A stretch of DNA of 64,000 bases, taken from the NCBI GenBank assembly GCA_020064725.1, contig JAGTWJ010000017.1, forward strand, positions 2,356,001 through 2,420,000, written 5' to 3'. This DNA comes from Drechslerella dactyloides (lineage: Eukaryota > Ascomycota > Orbiliomycetes > Orbiliales > Orbiliaceae). Below the pieces are notes generated by a model, which saw nothing but the letters and a program-made list of their open reading frames with translations, ran no database searches and was not told the DNA's origin. Of the stretch, positions 45,547-56,900 are shown piece after piece. The position numbers and the translations under genes are program-made. Within the stretch, counting starts at the first letter, position 1; each line of letters starts with the position of its first letter.

Positions 45547-48351
45547 TTAAATTATAAACTTGATTAATGAGATATCACCTGAGTCGCGGCCTAGAACGAT
45601 CGTGTTCGCGTAAGATGCCGAGCTGCTATCTGAATAACCATATGGGAGCCAGATGAGTTTCTCCGAGCCCCTGACCAGCCATTTGTCATCGACGAAAAGG
45701 CTTTCGAGTTGGTCTCCGTTCTGGTGTGCATGGCTGTCAGCCGGAACAGAAGTCACAGCAATCGGAAATGACTGTGTATTGGTGTTAATGTACCGGCCGT
45801 CTTCTGAGAATTGTAGTTTTCCAGGATAATTACAACTGGTGAAGACGTTAAGCGTCTCGCCCGTGGCGACATCCCACAGCTTAATCGTCTTGTCATTCGA
45901 TGCCGATACCACCATCTTGCCATCGGGTGAGACTGCTATGCTATCAACCCAGCTCATATGGCCGCGTAGGGTGCTCAGCTCAGCTCCTGTGGCGGCATCC
46001 CATAGCTTGACCGTCTTGTCACGCGACACCGACGCCACCGTCTTGCCGCCAGGCGAGAATCCTACGTTGTTGACCGGACCCGTATGGCCGCGCAGGGTGC
46101 TCAGCTCAGCTCCTGTGGTGGCATCCCACAGCTTGGTCGTCTTGTCGTGCGACGCCGACGCCACCATCTTGCCGTCGGGTGAGAATGCCACGCTATAAAC
46201 CAAACTCGTATGGCCGTGCAACGCCATACATTGAATCCGAGGTAGCTGCCCTGTCCACTCGATCTCTCCTAGCTTAAATTTGCACCTGATCGGGCTTCTG
46301 TTGGGTGCAAATAGAAGTGCTAAATAATATGTCTGCAATGGTGCCCCGCTAATGATCGTATCATTGACTTGCACGAACCGCCTCATATCATATACGAAAG
46401 CGGATATACTCTTGCCATGCTCTGCCTACGAATTCGTAAGTACACCCGCTTACCTATGTGCCACTAGACTAAGAACACTTACATCTATCATTGATATCAA
46501 CTCGTCAAGTGCCTCGATTGTTGGCCATAGATTCACATCTATAAGGCTGTTCGCTTCAAGCCAGTGCAGCAAGTGCTTTTGTAGGAATACGTGAGTTTGG
46601 TCGTTATCGACGAGACACCGTCCGCTTCGAGCTCGCTTTAGGTGATAAACCCAGTAGCGACAGGGGTACCGAAGCTCCGACGGAAAACGCTTTTCAATTA
46701 TGTCTTTATCAATATCCAAACAAAGCCTGCCAGGCTGACCTAGCCTGCACATATCCATCTCTAACCCACCTGGGCGGGACATTTGCTCAATGCATTTATC
46801 GGCGATCATTCTATGAAATTCCTCTTCATCTACCCGAAAAGGACTCTCCTGGAGCGAACTATCAAGAAGGAAATCGTGAAACGATAGGTGAAATGTCCTG
46901 ATCGGAGCGTGGATATCTTTGGGCACATCGAGGACGGAATGCAGTAGCCTCAGCCTGCAATTGACAATATTCTGTGAAATGCACAGTAAGCCCGCTAGAC
47001 CTGACGCAGACAGCGGGGTCGCAAGGTTGACAATAGTGCCGAGTATCTGTCGGAACTCGTCAATAAGTCGTTTCTTTTCGGCCTCGTTTTGACCCGGGTA
47101 CGTGGTTATCTTATCTAGAATCGGAAGGTATGTCTTTTGTAGTTGCGAGAGCTGTGAGAGCCGACAATCGCTTTGGTACTGTAGAATTCCTTGTATTCGC
47201 TCTTCAGGGTCCCAGTTTTCGTCCCCGATAAACCGACACAGCGTTGCGGCGTAGATGAACAGAGGAACCGCCATCTTAACTAGCATCCAAAGTCTCCGTT
47301 CGCCGGGCCATTTCTGCGGAGGCAATTTCGAAGGATCCAGCCAGCTCACCGGCTCTATATCAGCGAGCTTGCGTTCGTCCCGTATTCTCGAAAGCTCCTG
47401 GTGCAGGAAAAGCGATATATCGTGCTCGATCCCTGCGACGTTGTGCAATATAACATCTTTATATATACCATCTGGTAGTTTCTCGAATGTAGCACAAATG
47501 GGCAGGTCGGGCCTGCTGGTAAGGAACACCCGAATATCGACCGCGGGCCTCACACCCTTCAGACGAGCGAACTGATTTATAATGATCTTGATTTCTCCCG
47601 TCCCGTTGCACTCGTCTAGCGCGTCAATCACTAGAATTAATCTCGCGCTACGGCGTGTACAACTAGGCAGGGGTTTGACCGCGGAAAGAGGCTCCAAAAT
47701 TAGGGTGCGAAACTGCTCTTCTAGCGACTTTCCAGAAATGTCCCGGTTTTCTTCGCTCGCGTTTTGTATTTGTGCGCCGATGCAGCAGCGATCGTAGTCC
47801 GCTAGCTGGCTTGCAATTGTGGTGAATAAACGTATGCTATTACTGCGATCGTGCTCGTTTCGATTGAAGAAAAAGCTTGCTGCTAGCTGATTGCTCGTAC
47901 GCAAATTTCTAGCTACCGTTCGAGAGATGGTGGATTTCCCCGTCCCCGCCCTACCAACCAGCCAAAATATGCCTTTTCCCTGCGGATCGTCAGACCAACT
48001 GTAAATTGTTTTGAGGAGGTCTACTCTGGTTCCTTCTAAACACTCCGGCTCGTGTTGGTCGACGAAGCTCCCGAAGGCTGCACTTTCGACGACAGGCAGG
48101 TTTAGTCGAACCTCTTGGGCTAGATTGCCCTCATAGTAGGTTCCACCTCTCATAACAATCTGCCTTGCGGTGTCCCTCAAATTATTTTGCGTCACAGTTT
48201 CACCTCGGGCCTCGAAGTGAAGGCCGCTCGATGTAGCCGCTAAGCCGCCTCTTCGATTGGGGATGTTGCTAGGCGCCGACGACTGCCGGTCGCGGCCCGC
48301 CCGTTTCAAACGAACGTTTTGCAAACGCTTCGAACTTCTCGGATTACTCAT
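45547..48351 (-). CDS. NACHT-WD40 NOD-like receptor with N-terminal amyloid-like motif
   Basis: Two exons (46483-48351 and 45547-46425) give 915 aa. The intron is 57 bp with a GTAAGT donor. Residues 1-48 are basic and disordered. Residues 50-75 form a short motif (GE.V.QN.L.D then ARQIVMRGGTYYEG) shared with the C-terminus of the divergent neighbour. A NACHT ATPase follows: P-loop GRAGTGKST (133-141), Walker B LILVIDALDEC (238-248) and LTSRP (277-281), then a helical/winged-helix region with FHLSFHDFLLD. The second exon carries three near-identical WD40 repeats of about 42 residues (about 693-818), each with KLWDxATGAELSTLRGH-like ends, then a degenerate propeller part. Fungal NLRs of this NWD class sense ligands through the repeats, oligomerise, and switch on cell-death effectors. 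There is no classical N-terminal effector domain, so signalling probably passes to a partner through the motif. Confidence 0.93.
48127..48204 (-). other. Amyloid-like signalling motif, receptor copy
   Basis: Encodes NLR residues 50-75. It matches the SesA protein's residues 193-218 at 18 of 26 positions without gaps. The shared core is ARQI-x-M-x-GG-x-YYEG. Confidence 0.8.
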
Positions 48352-50140
48352 GGCGGCTTGGCCCTTTGCGAGGCTGCGTAACCGTAGAACTCGGCGTCCA
48401 GGAAACTAACTTAACGTCAACGCAGGGTGTCCGCCTAGCTAGGTAGAAGACTAGGTAGAAGATAGTCTAGTATTAAGAATCTCACCGTTGTAAGACTAGG
48501 TAGAAGAAAAGCGTAGCCAGAGGCCTAAAGATCAGCGGGGAGGCCTGAGGGATGGAGAGAGAAAGGGATCAAGCCAGGCTGACAAGACGGAAAGCGAAGG
48601 TGGGCTGCATATTAGAAAGTGAATGGCTAAGCTACTACGGTACCTAAGTTACTTACTTAGCTCGCAGGCCTGCGCAGCCAGTTGTCTCGTAAACCAGAAG
48701 CTGGATAAATGGTAGGGCCTGCGAGACAACTGCCAGCTCAAGCTAGTTCCACGTATACTATTGGCTCATTTGCAATGAGGCCAATTACAACAGACTGCAT
48801 CTCTCAAGCCCCCCATTCTTTAACAAAGGCGTCTTTCAGAACCTTTTCTATGCGGACGCCAGCCGGAAAGTCTCCCAATCCATCTTACAAGCTTGTAGGT
48901 GCTCTACGATTGAGATAACTCACTTGGACGGCCCAGCACCTAAGATCTTCAGACGGCTTTTGGCTAGCAGCCGAAGCCTAAGGTAAGAACTCCATCCACT
49001 ACTCGCTTTATTATCCCTCTTTCAGTTCTTCCCCGTTCAAGAGCCCGATAAGGCTCATGTGGCACGCCTTGCGGAAAAGTATCAAACCTGCAGGATACAT
49101 CGATAAAGCTCGTACCCGGGAGTCCCAGCTGGCACTCAGGGATTTCGCGTCCAGCGACGGGATAAGAGGCCCGGCCCTTCAACATGGCTCCCCTTCTTCC
49201 CCACCCTCCCGGCTCCCTGCAGCGTCAATTGAACAATTCTTTATGGACATTACGTCAGTCCCTTTCCCCATTGTAAATACCTTGGTCCTAGGCTTGTGTT
49301 TCCAAAAGTTTTATAAGTATCCAAAAAAAACTATATCCAACAACCCTCAAGCCCATCGTTGCCCTAGGGCCTTTGAAGACTGTTAAGCGAAGCTAGCTCG
49401 CAATGGTCCCAATCGCAACACAGCAGGGCAAGCGTCAGTCCCGTATACTGTTGATGTGCCTGTGCTAGTCTCGGGCGCCTGTGCTCCCTAGATTGGCATC
49501 TCTTCAGCACTAGTTCCCAGTCACTGCCAGCCAACGGCAATGTTCGCCACCACACCCTCGCTGTTTGCCAAAAAGAGAATTGAAGTAAAGAAATTAAAAT
49601 AAAAGCCGTTGACGGACGCGACTCCCCCTCAACTGCAGGAGCATGTGGTCATGCCGACTTCAAAATGCAAACGTTTTGAAGCCCAGTATATCACTTTACG
49701 TCATTGTGTAACGCAAAGGCTTGGCGCTAAGCAGTGACCGCCCGGAATTTCTCATTGGGCTGGAATATCAAGCATGCTACCGTGTATACCCCGCATGGCC
49801 CTGGATCCTTCTGCGTAGGCTTTTCAGCCATCAGCCATGAGTACAGACCGCAGGGCCCGAGACTAGTCCTCTTTTTTGGCAGTAAGAGCGTTGTCAAGCT
49901 TAGACGAATATCCAGGATTAACTCGACACCTTTAGAATCAGTCTCTTCCGAATGCTCGCAGCTCGGGCTTGGAATCTGAATCTAGCTATAGATAGCAGCT
50001 GTTTAAACATTTGATTTGGTGGGTCTTACAATAATGTATCAGGGGCCGGCCGCCTGCCCTGCAGCAGAGCTTTTTAGGCTGACCAGAATCATCTGGCTAT
50101 AGTGTTTCCTCGCCGGGCTACGTCTTCGTGCGACTGTATA
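48352..50140. promoter_or_regulatory. Divergent region between NLR and SesA genes
   Basis: This 1.8-kb gap contains promoters of both head-to-head genes. It holds three copies of CTAGGTAGAAGA (48439, 48451 and 48496) and an 11-bp inverted repeat (CAGTTGTCTCG at 48679-48689 with its inverse at 48722-48732). No coding sequence was supported. Confidence 0.55.
48439..48507. repeat. Three CTAGGTAGAAGA direct repeats
   Basis: Identical 12-mers start at 48439, 48451 and 48496, about 90-155 bp upstream of the NLR start codon. The first two are directly adjacent. Confidence 0.8.
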
Positions 50141-50818
50141 ATGGCTGAATTTATCGCTGTCGCGGGGGTGCTTTCATCAATGATTACAATCATCCATGAA
50201 ATACAACAGGTGATTGACGCGACTTTGGATGCCGAAGGCCTCCCTAAAGTTTTCCGGCATGCGTCATCTAAGCTTCCAATCATTAGCGATATCTTAGAAG
50301 CAGCAAAGACCACTCTCGTAAATAACGGCGCCCCGGAAGTTGAACGCTCTATCAAGGAAATAATCGACAACTGTCAAGAGAACTGGGAAAAGTTGAAAGG
50401 CCTGTTTGACAAGGTTCTTCCTGATGGGCAGAGCAACCGCCTGGATCGCTATTACAAGGCGGTCAAGACCCTAGGGAAAGGCGGCAAGGTTGAAGTCTTG
50501 ATGAAGGAAATGCTAGAGTCTGCGCAACTTCTCGCCAACTTCAAAATTCTGACTGCCGCAAAGCAAGAAGAAGTTGTCGAGATAGGTATCAACAAAGAAA
50601 AGCTCGCCCGAACAATTACAGATGTAGAAGGGTGGGAGTCATCGGTGCCCAACAACGTCTTCGACGAAGGGGGGTACACAATGACGGTATCCGGCAGCGG
50701 CCATAGTATAGCCCAAGGAGAACGTGTCAAGCAAAATATTTTGAAGGACAATGCGCGGCAAATTAAGATGAGCGGTGGAAGCTACTATGAGGGCACGCCG
50801 ACCGGCAAAGCAATTTAG
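50141..50818 (+). CDS. SesA-domain protein with C-terminal amyloid-like motif (putative NLR effector)
   Basis: An intronless frame of 225 aa, starting MAEFIAVAGVLSSMI. An in-frame ATG 39 bp upstream is less likely because SesA domains begin at this point. Residues 1-135 fit the SesA N-terminal helical domain seen on fungal STAND proteins and their partners: hydrophobic first helix, IDATLDAEGLP, SSKLPIISDILEAAKTTL, NWEKLKGLFDKVLP, and RYYKAVKTLGKGGKVEVLM. A spacer with a Gly/Ser stretch (GGYTMTVSGSGHS) precedes residues 193-218, which match the N-terminal motif of the divergent NLR (core ARQIKMSGGSYYEG). Seven residues later the protein ends. By analogy with HET-S, SesB and HELLP systems, the helical domain would be the executor (often membrane-acting) and the tail the amyloid receiver. 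SesA activity itself is not established, so this is inference. Confidence 0.85.
   Translation: MAEFIAVAGVLSSMITIIHEIQQVIDATLDAEGLPKVFRHASSKLPIISDILEAAKTTLVNNGAPEVERSIKEIIDNCQENWEKLKGLFDKVLPDGQSNRLDRYYKAVKTLGKGGKVEVLMKEMLESAQLLANFKILTAAKQEEVVEIGINKEKLARTITDVEGWESSVPNNVFDEGGYTMTVSGSGHSIAQGERVKQNILKDNARQIKMSGGSYYEGTPTGKAI
50717..50794 (+). other. Amyloid-like signalling motif, effector copy
   Basis: Encodes residues 193-218 of the SesA protein. It is the partner of the motif at 48127-48204, with 18 of 26 identical positions and the rest mostly conservative (R/K, T/S). Confidence 0.8.
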
Positions 50819-51261
50819 GCTTCCTTCTGGGGGTTGTTTTGTCGTATCAATGCCGGTTAGTTCGGATAAGAGATGAGGGAGCCATGGAGTCCTATCCAAC
50901 TATATACCAAGCTGTCGCGGCAAATACATTAATCATGTGTCCGCGTTTTGCGATTTGCTGATATGCTTAGAAAATGCATTCATGTATGCATATTAGTATT
51001 GATTTGAACTACTAGATAGTGGCGTCACGTCGGAGAAGAAGACGTATACCCCGATTTGAGAAGATGCTAACCAGCTCTCTATATGCATACCAGAGCAGCG
51101 TAGGACGCCAGTCAACAAACCAGCTTCACCTACCAATCCGTCAATCCATCCGGTTCCCTAACATTGATATCGTCTCCTCTCATGATATGAAATGCAATCC
51201 CAGTACCCTTCGTCTCGCGATAAAAGAAATATAGCCCAACAAAACTATAAGAACCACACAC
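50819..51261. other. Convergent 3' flank
   Basis: Gap between the ends of the SesA gene and the NCBP3-like gene. No coding signal was seen. Confidence 0.6.
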
Positions 51262-52980
51262 TCAGCCAAACATATCCTCGGCCTTCTGCCTCCTCGCCCC
51301 CCTCCGGCCAGCCGCCGGCTCGCTGATTCTATTGAACAAGCTGTTCGCGGCCTTGTCCGGCAATAGCTCAATCCCGGCATTCGAGTGCCTGGCCTGTCCT
51401 TTCGCCGCACCACGGATGCTAAGTCCACCTCCTGCACTGCCACGTATCGACATGCCCGTGCCAGAATCGCCACCGGTGTCCATATCCATGTCCATATTCT
51501 CACTCCTCCCTCGCCCGGGCCGCGGCCTATCAATTCTATCCGCCAGTGACCGTTTCTGATCCATTTTTTCAGGAAACAGTTCAACCGCACCGGTATTGTT
51601 CCCTGGCCGCTGCTGCTGTTGTTGCTGATGTTGCTCTCTCCTCCTCTGCCTCGGTGGACTCTGCCCTCGCCGCGGCATCTCAACTGGATCATCGATCGAA
51701 AAGAGTGTTCGCGGCGTGTCATCGCTCTGGCTTCCGCCTCTCCGGCGCCCGGTGGTCTCGCGGTTCCCAGGAAATAGCTCGACGCTAGCATTCTTCGCTT
51801 TTTCGGGGAACAGCTCAGTACCATCGTTCTTCGACCCGCCGCTCTCGGGGAACAGCTCGACCTGCGTGTTCTTCACTCGCTCAGGGAACAGCTCCACCGG
51901 CGATCGAGAGCGTGACCGTCGCCCGCTGCGTCTGTCCGCAGCTCCTCCACTCGGGAACAGCTCTATCTGCTCTCTTGGTTCCCCTCCTCCTCTTCGGCGA
52001 CTACCTTCGTCATCGTCATATCTCGATCTGCTCCGGTGGTCGTCGCGGTCCTGCCCTCGTGAGCCAGACCGGTATCTCCTCTCCTCGTAGTCATAATCGC
52101 GTTGTCTATAGTCGCTCCGCCGCTCTCGCCGCTCCTTTTCTTGTTCCCGTCGCTTCTTCTCCTGCTGCTCCACTCTGTCTTCTTCCGGATGGAACAGATA
52201 GTATCGGCTTCGTTCTCTTGCGCCTTTCTAAATCGCCCCAACAAGATTCCATTAGCCACCGTCAACCAGCCAAATACCAGGTAATTGATCGTTCGCGTAC
52301 CTCCTTCCTGTCCGTTACAAATGCCAATCGAACTTCGAGCCTCGCCAGTGGGTACGCGTCGTGGGTCTTCGCCTCTCTGAGCTCCCACGGCCGGGCCCCC
52401 GCATTAATTGGCGTCGTCAATGCCGCCAGCACCGCCAGCGCCGTCTCAGCGTCCTGCCAGACGATATTCAAACTCGTATCATCAATCCACTCCAGCTTGT
52501 CCATTTCCGGTGTGGGGAAGTAGGCTGCTATGAACAGCTTCACATCCGTCGAGGACATGCTGTCCAGACCGCGGAGGTGTATTTTATTGGGCACGAGGTC
52601 TTCCGGCGAGCCTTCCCCCGCGGCGTCGCTGGGATTCAAGGCAGTTTCGAGCGTAGAGTCCCCGAATCCGGATGTCTGCAAGTAATGATGTGCCAGCCGT
52701 CAGTAATGTGTCAACAGTTCTTGACATCTAAGCGTCTCGGTACTTTGACCGAACTCGCCGTGTCGCATGTCTTGATTGAAACAAGCCCAATCCGGCAGTG
52801 AAGCTTAAGAGACCCTGCAAGAGAGAAGAAGAATCGTACCTGGCCCATCGCCATAATCTCATCATCATCCATCATCTCCGTATCCAAGCTAATGCTAGCA
52901 TACTCCGTCACTGGCGGCGGCGCGCCAGGCGAGTTCACCCCACCAGTATTAAACGGCTGCACCGACATCGCTGATTCCAT
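51262..52980 (-). CDS. NCBP3-like nuclear cap-binding protein (DUF2414) with ELFP repeats
   Basis: Three exons (52840-52980, 52301-52675 and 51262-52227), each a multiple of three, give 493 aa. The RRM-like NCBP3 core (about residues 75-185) shows KIHLRGLDSMSSTDVKLFI, LEWIDDTSLNIVW with the WxDD cap-binding signature, and ARERSRYYLFHPEEDR. NCBP3 proteins bind capped RNA and take part in mRNA export. The fungal family is catalogued as DUF2414. The C-terminal 300 residues are Arg/Ser-rich and disordered, with a short poly-Gln, and contain six copies of (I/V/T)ELFP plus one IELLP, each followed by a small charged linker. The start at 52980 gives the acidic MMDDDEIMAMGQ leader. An in-frame upstream ATG at 53124 is possible. 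Confidence 0.82.
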
Positions 52981-53996
52981 GCGCGCAGCGCGATCGATAT
53001 TTATGATTGTATCTGTAGCTGTGAATGTAAAAAAGTGACGTTGTTCCTGTGGCGATGAATCCGGTGATTGTAGTTGCGACGGGCGGTATGTGGACGAGGA
53101 AGTGTCGAAGGAGATTGCAAGCATCAGTGCTGGCTAGGCTGTAGGTTTGCGCGAATCTGCTTCAGTTTTCAGCGGACACGATTCCCAAAAGAGAAACAGT
53201 TGGCGGCGTGTCAACGCAGTGTGTCCAGATGAGTGTATTAGAGCTTCCTACAGGTGGAGCTTCAATATTGAGACCGAGGCGCTTAGATGAAGAGCTAGTA
53301 ACAGTGCTGATTAGGTGTCGTGACTACCGGAATATTTTTCTGCGAGCTGGTCAGGAACCTGTTGGTTACACAGCAGCCCTGCTAGCTCTCCGATTGACTC
53401 CCCGAGATCCCGCTCCTTGAAACAAACAAGGTGATTCTTACAACAGCTTTTCGTCACGGCTACTTCCGCACCTACTACACAGTTCATTCAGACCTCCCGT
53501 TTATTATTCATTTTTATCGATCATACAAGATTGCAGCCTTTTCAAAGCTTTTTGTTCGTCAAAGACCGCACAATGGCAGCATCTAACGAAGCCATGACAT
53601 GATGGTGAGAACAGAGTGCAGAAACATGAACTCCGTCACAATAACAAGGAAACTGAGTAAGGTGATTTCGGGAGAGAAGCTGAAAGAAATAATCGTACGC
53701 AGATTAAAAACATAAGAAGCGATGAAAACACGGAACATGAAAGCGCCCATGAGTAGAGGTAGTCGATGTGTATGCATGCGAGTGAGTTATGGAGGGAGCG
53801 AGGAGCGGCAGAAGAAAAGGGTGGAGGGCAGGTAGAGGAGGTTCAGACGGAAATGCATATTTCTGCCCCACATATGCACTTGGAGGAAGAGAGAAAAGAC
53901 GGGGCATGTAGAAATATTAACATCCGCAATACAAATGATTCACAAAGAAGCCGCTGGTAAAAAGCTGCAATATGAAATGTTGAGAGAAGAGAAGAA
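52981..53996. other. Intergenic region, eIF3a end to NCBP3-like start
   Basis: Both flanking genes run on the minus strand. The right part is the eIF3a 3'UTR region and the left part the NCBP3-like promoter. No gene was seen. Confidence 0.55.
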
Positions 53997-56900
53997 TCAT
54001 CTCCAGCTGCCACCAGTGGCTCTCTCACCAGGAGGCTTGTCGGCTCCACGGCGGCTGTCGCTTCGTCCACCCGCCTCGCCGCGCCCACTTCCGGTACGGG
54101 GTTCACCTCGTCCGCTTCCAGTGCGTCCCTCGTCGCGGCCGCTACCGCTTCTCTCTCCCATATTGCCGCCACCGCGTGCCCTGTATGTAGGTGCCCGATA
54201 CTTGCCATCGCCTCCAGCTTCGCCTTCACGTCGCTCGCCGCCTTCGCCACCCTCGCGACGCTGGCGAGGCTGCCACTTCTGCTCGCCGCCCTCGCCGCCT
54301 TCACGGGGCTCGCGAGGCTCACGTGGTGGTCCGCGAGCTTGGTATTTCCTCTCTCCATCGCCGCCTTCGGTCCGGTTGGTGCCTCGTCCCCACGTGGCTG
54401 TTCGTTCCTGAGGAGCAGCCCTGGTGTTTTCTCCCTCTTGTCCTTGTCCTTCACGAGGAGCACGGGGTTCGCGAGGAGCATCTTCCTTTGCCATGGCGTT
54501 GTCAGAGATACCTTGCTTCCGGAACATGCCTGGGCGGTAAGCCGAGCCTTGTTTCTCTCCCTCAGCAGGTGGGGTAGGTTCAGGGGCCGGTGCGGACTGA
54601 GCGGCTGACTCGCCGTTTGCGTCCTCGGGCTCTCCGGACTCTGCTGCTGCAGCTTCGGCCGCTTTCTTTGCTGCCAAACGTTCTCTCCAGCCACCACCGC
54701 TTGAAACAACTGGGACTTTGGTAGCACGGAACGAGGACTCTGCTTTGGCAGGCTCTGGAGCCGGGGCGGGAGCCGGGCGTTCGTGTGCAACCCGCTCGTC
54801 CTCCTTCCTTTGACGTCGGCGTTCTTCCGCCCGTTCTTCCGCTTCCCGTTCGCGTTGACGTTGTTTTTCGGCGGCTTCCTCGCGCTCCCTATTGAAACAA
54901 AAATCAGTATGCGAGCGGAGTATGGGAGTGAATTCGGAAAAAATACATACTTTCTTCGTTGCTCTTGTTCCAGGCGCGCCTGCTCTTTCTTCTCTGCCTC
55001 CTCGGCTTCCTTGGCAAGTCTCTCCTCCTCTTCTCTCTGGAGGCGTTCCTCCTCCTCGATTCTCCTGCGCTCGGCTTCTTCTTCCTCGCGCCTCTTCCTC
55101 TCTTTGGCCTCGCGGACTTGCTTTCGTCTCTTATCCATCTCAACCTGGAGTTGTTGCTCTGCCTTCTTGCGTCGGGCCTCGAACTCTTCGTGACGTCTGG
55201 AGCGGACGTCATCTCTGAAGCCTTCGTAGAAGGGAATAAGCCGACTAAGTCGCTTCTTGAGGATGACATTCTCCTCATGCTTCTGCTTGTGCTCCCTGAG
55301 GAACTCCTCGACTTTTTCATTGTGGGCCTCCAAGTCACGTTTGCGCTGTGCCTCGTAGTCCTGAGGAAGAAGGGCAAGCTCTTCTTTACGATAAGCCCTC
55401 TCGAGATGGTCAATCCGCTTGCTAGTAACACGCAGCTTCTCGGTCGTCTCCTTCTTCTCGTTTTCCATGATGGCAATCTTCACCTTGCGGATAAAGCTAC
55501 TGTCCAAGGTTGTGACATCCTCTGGCAGCTCGAGACCCATACTCTTGACGTGGCCACGGAATTCTTCGGTGGTGAGACCCAGTGTTGTGACCTGCTTCCA
55601 GAATTCGGCAGTCTGAATTTCCTTGAGTTGCCGCTCCATTCGCTCCTGCTCACGCTTCTTCTTGTCTTCTTCAAGGATGCGCTTCGCAGTCTGCTCTCTC
55701 TCGATCTCTCGGAGGGCATGCAACCTCTGGCTCTCTTTCTCGCGGTTGGCCAAGGCGCTCTCTGCAGCCTCTTTGTGTTGCTTGATAGCCTCACGACGAG
55801 CCAGGGTCTCTTCATGCTCCTTCTTGGCACCGGTCTCCGCACGTGCGAGAGCCTCTGCCTTCTCACGATTCTTGATTTCGATGAAACTCGGGTCAACATA
55901 GGCGCAGGTGAGATACAGGGTCTTCGCGAGTCGAGAAAGTTGAGTGCGGACGATCTCTTGCGGCGTGCTCTGCAGACGCTGAACACCCGCATCCCTCTCG
56001 GCGGCGCCGGTCGCACCGATCGGAAGCGACTTGGCGGATGAGAAGACGTCGGATTCGAAGGTAAGAGCCCTAGTGGCATGGTTGATACGAATGGCAAGTT
56101 CACCCTTCTTGCAACCATTCATAACAAACTTCTCGATGGCATTCTGGCCAATTTCGAAAGGCTCGGGGAAGCTGACAAGGTTGTAGACGAAATCCAATTG
56201 AAGAGTGTCGTAGACCTGAGAGAGTTGTTGGAAGAGACGGGTGAGAATGACCTGTTGGAGCGGAGGAACATATTTCTTCATATCCTCATCAGAACCTATC
56301 TGAGTCAGGATTGGAGCTATCTTCTTGCAAATGCTCAACGGGTGGAAGTCCACTTCCAAAATAGAGTAGAGTTCACGGATCTCAGGTCTCGCCCGCTTAA
56401 GAAGGCCTTTGGCAAGGATGTCCTTCAACAAAGCCGAGCGGGTGGGAAGATTCGCCAGCCCAAGCAGGTTTGTCAAACGCGAGCTCTTCGTGCGCTTGTT
56501 CGCTTCCTCAACATCCACGAGACCACCGCGGCTCCTAGCCGTACTGATGACAGGGATGGAGAGAGCGGACAAGATGACATAAGAAGCAACACGAGAGAAC
56601 TCGGCCTCGTTAGTGGTAGGGTACTCTTTCTTTGCGACCGTGCCAGTTTGCACCGCAGCAGCACTCGATCTCAAAAGATTGTAGTACCGATTCCAGGAAG
56701 CAGCGTGGAAAAGATGGTTGTCCGATGTCCGGAAGATACGGGTGAGCTTCTCGTAATAGTTGGCCATCATAATGGGCTTGGCAGGACGCTTGCTCAGCGT
56801 CAAGAGATTGTGAATGTCCTCGACGGACCTGAAAGCTTCTTGCCACAGCTCAAGCTCAGCAGCAGCGTTGAGCTGTTGAAACCGGGTGTCGAGATGTCGC

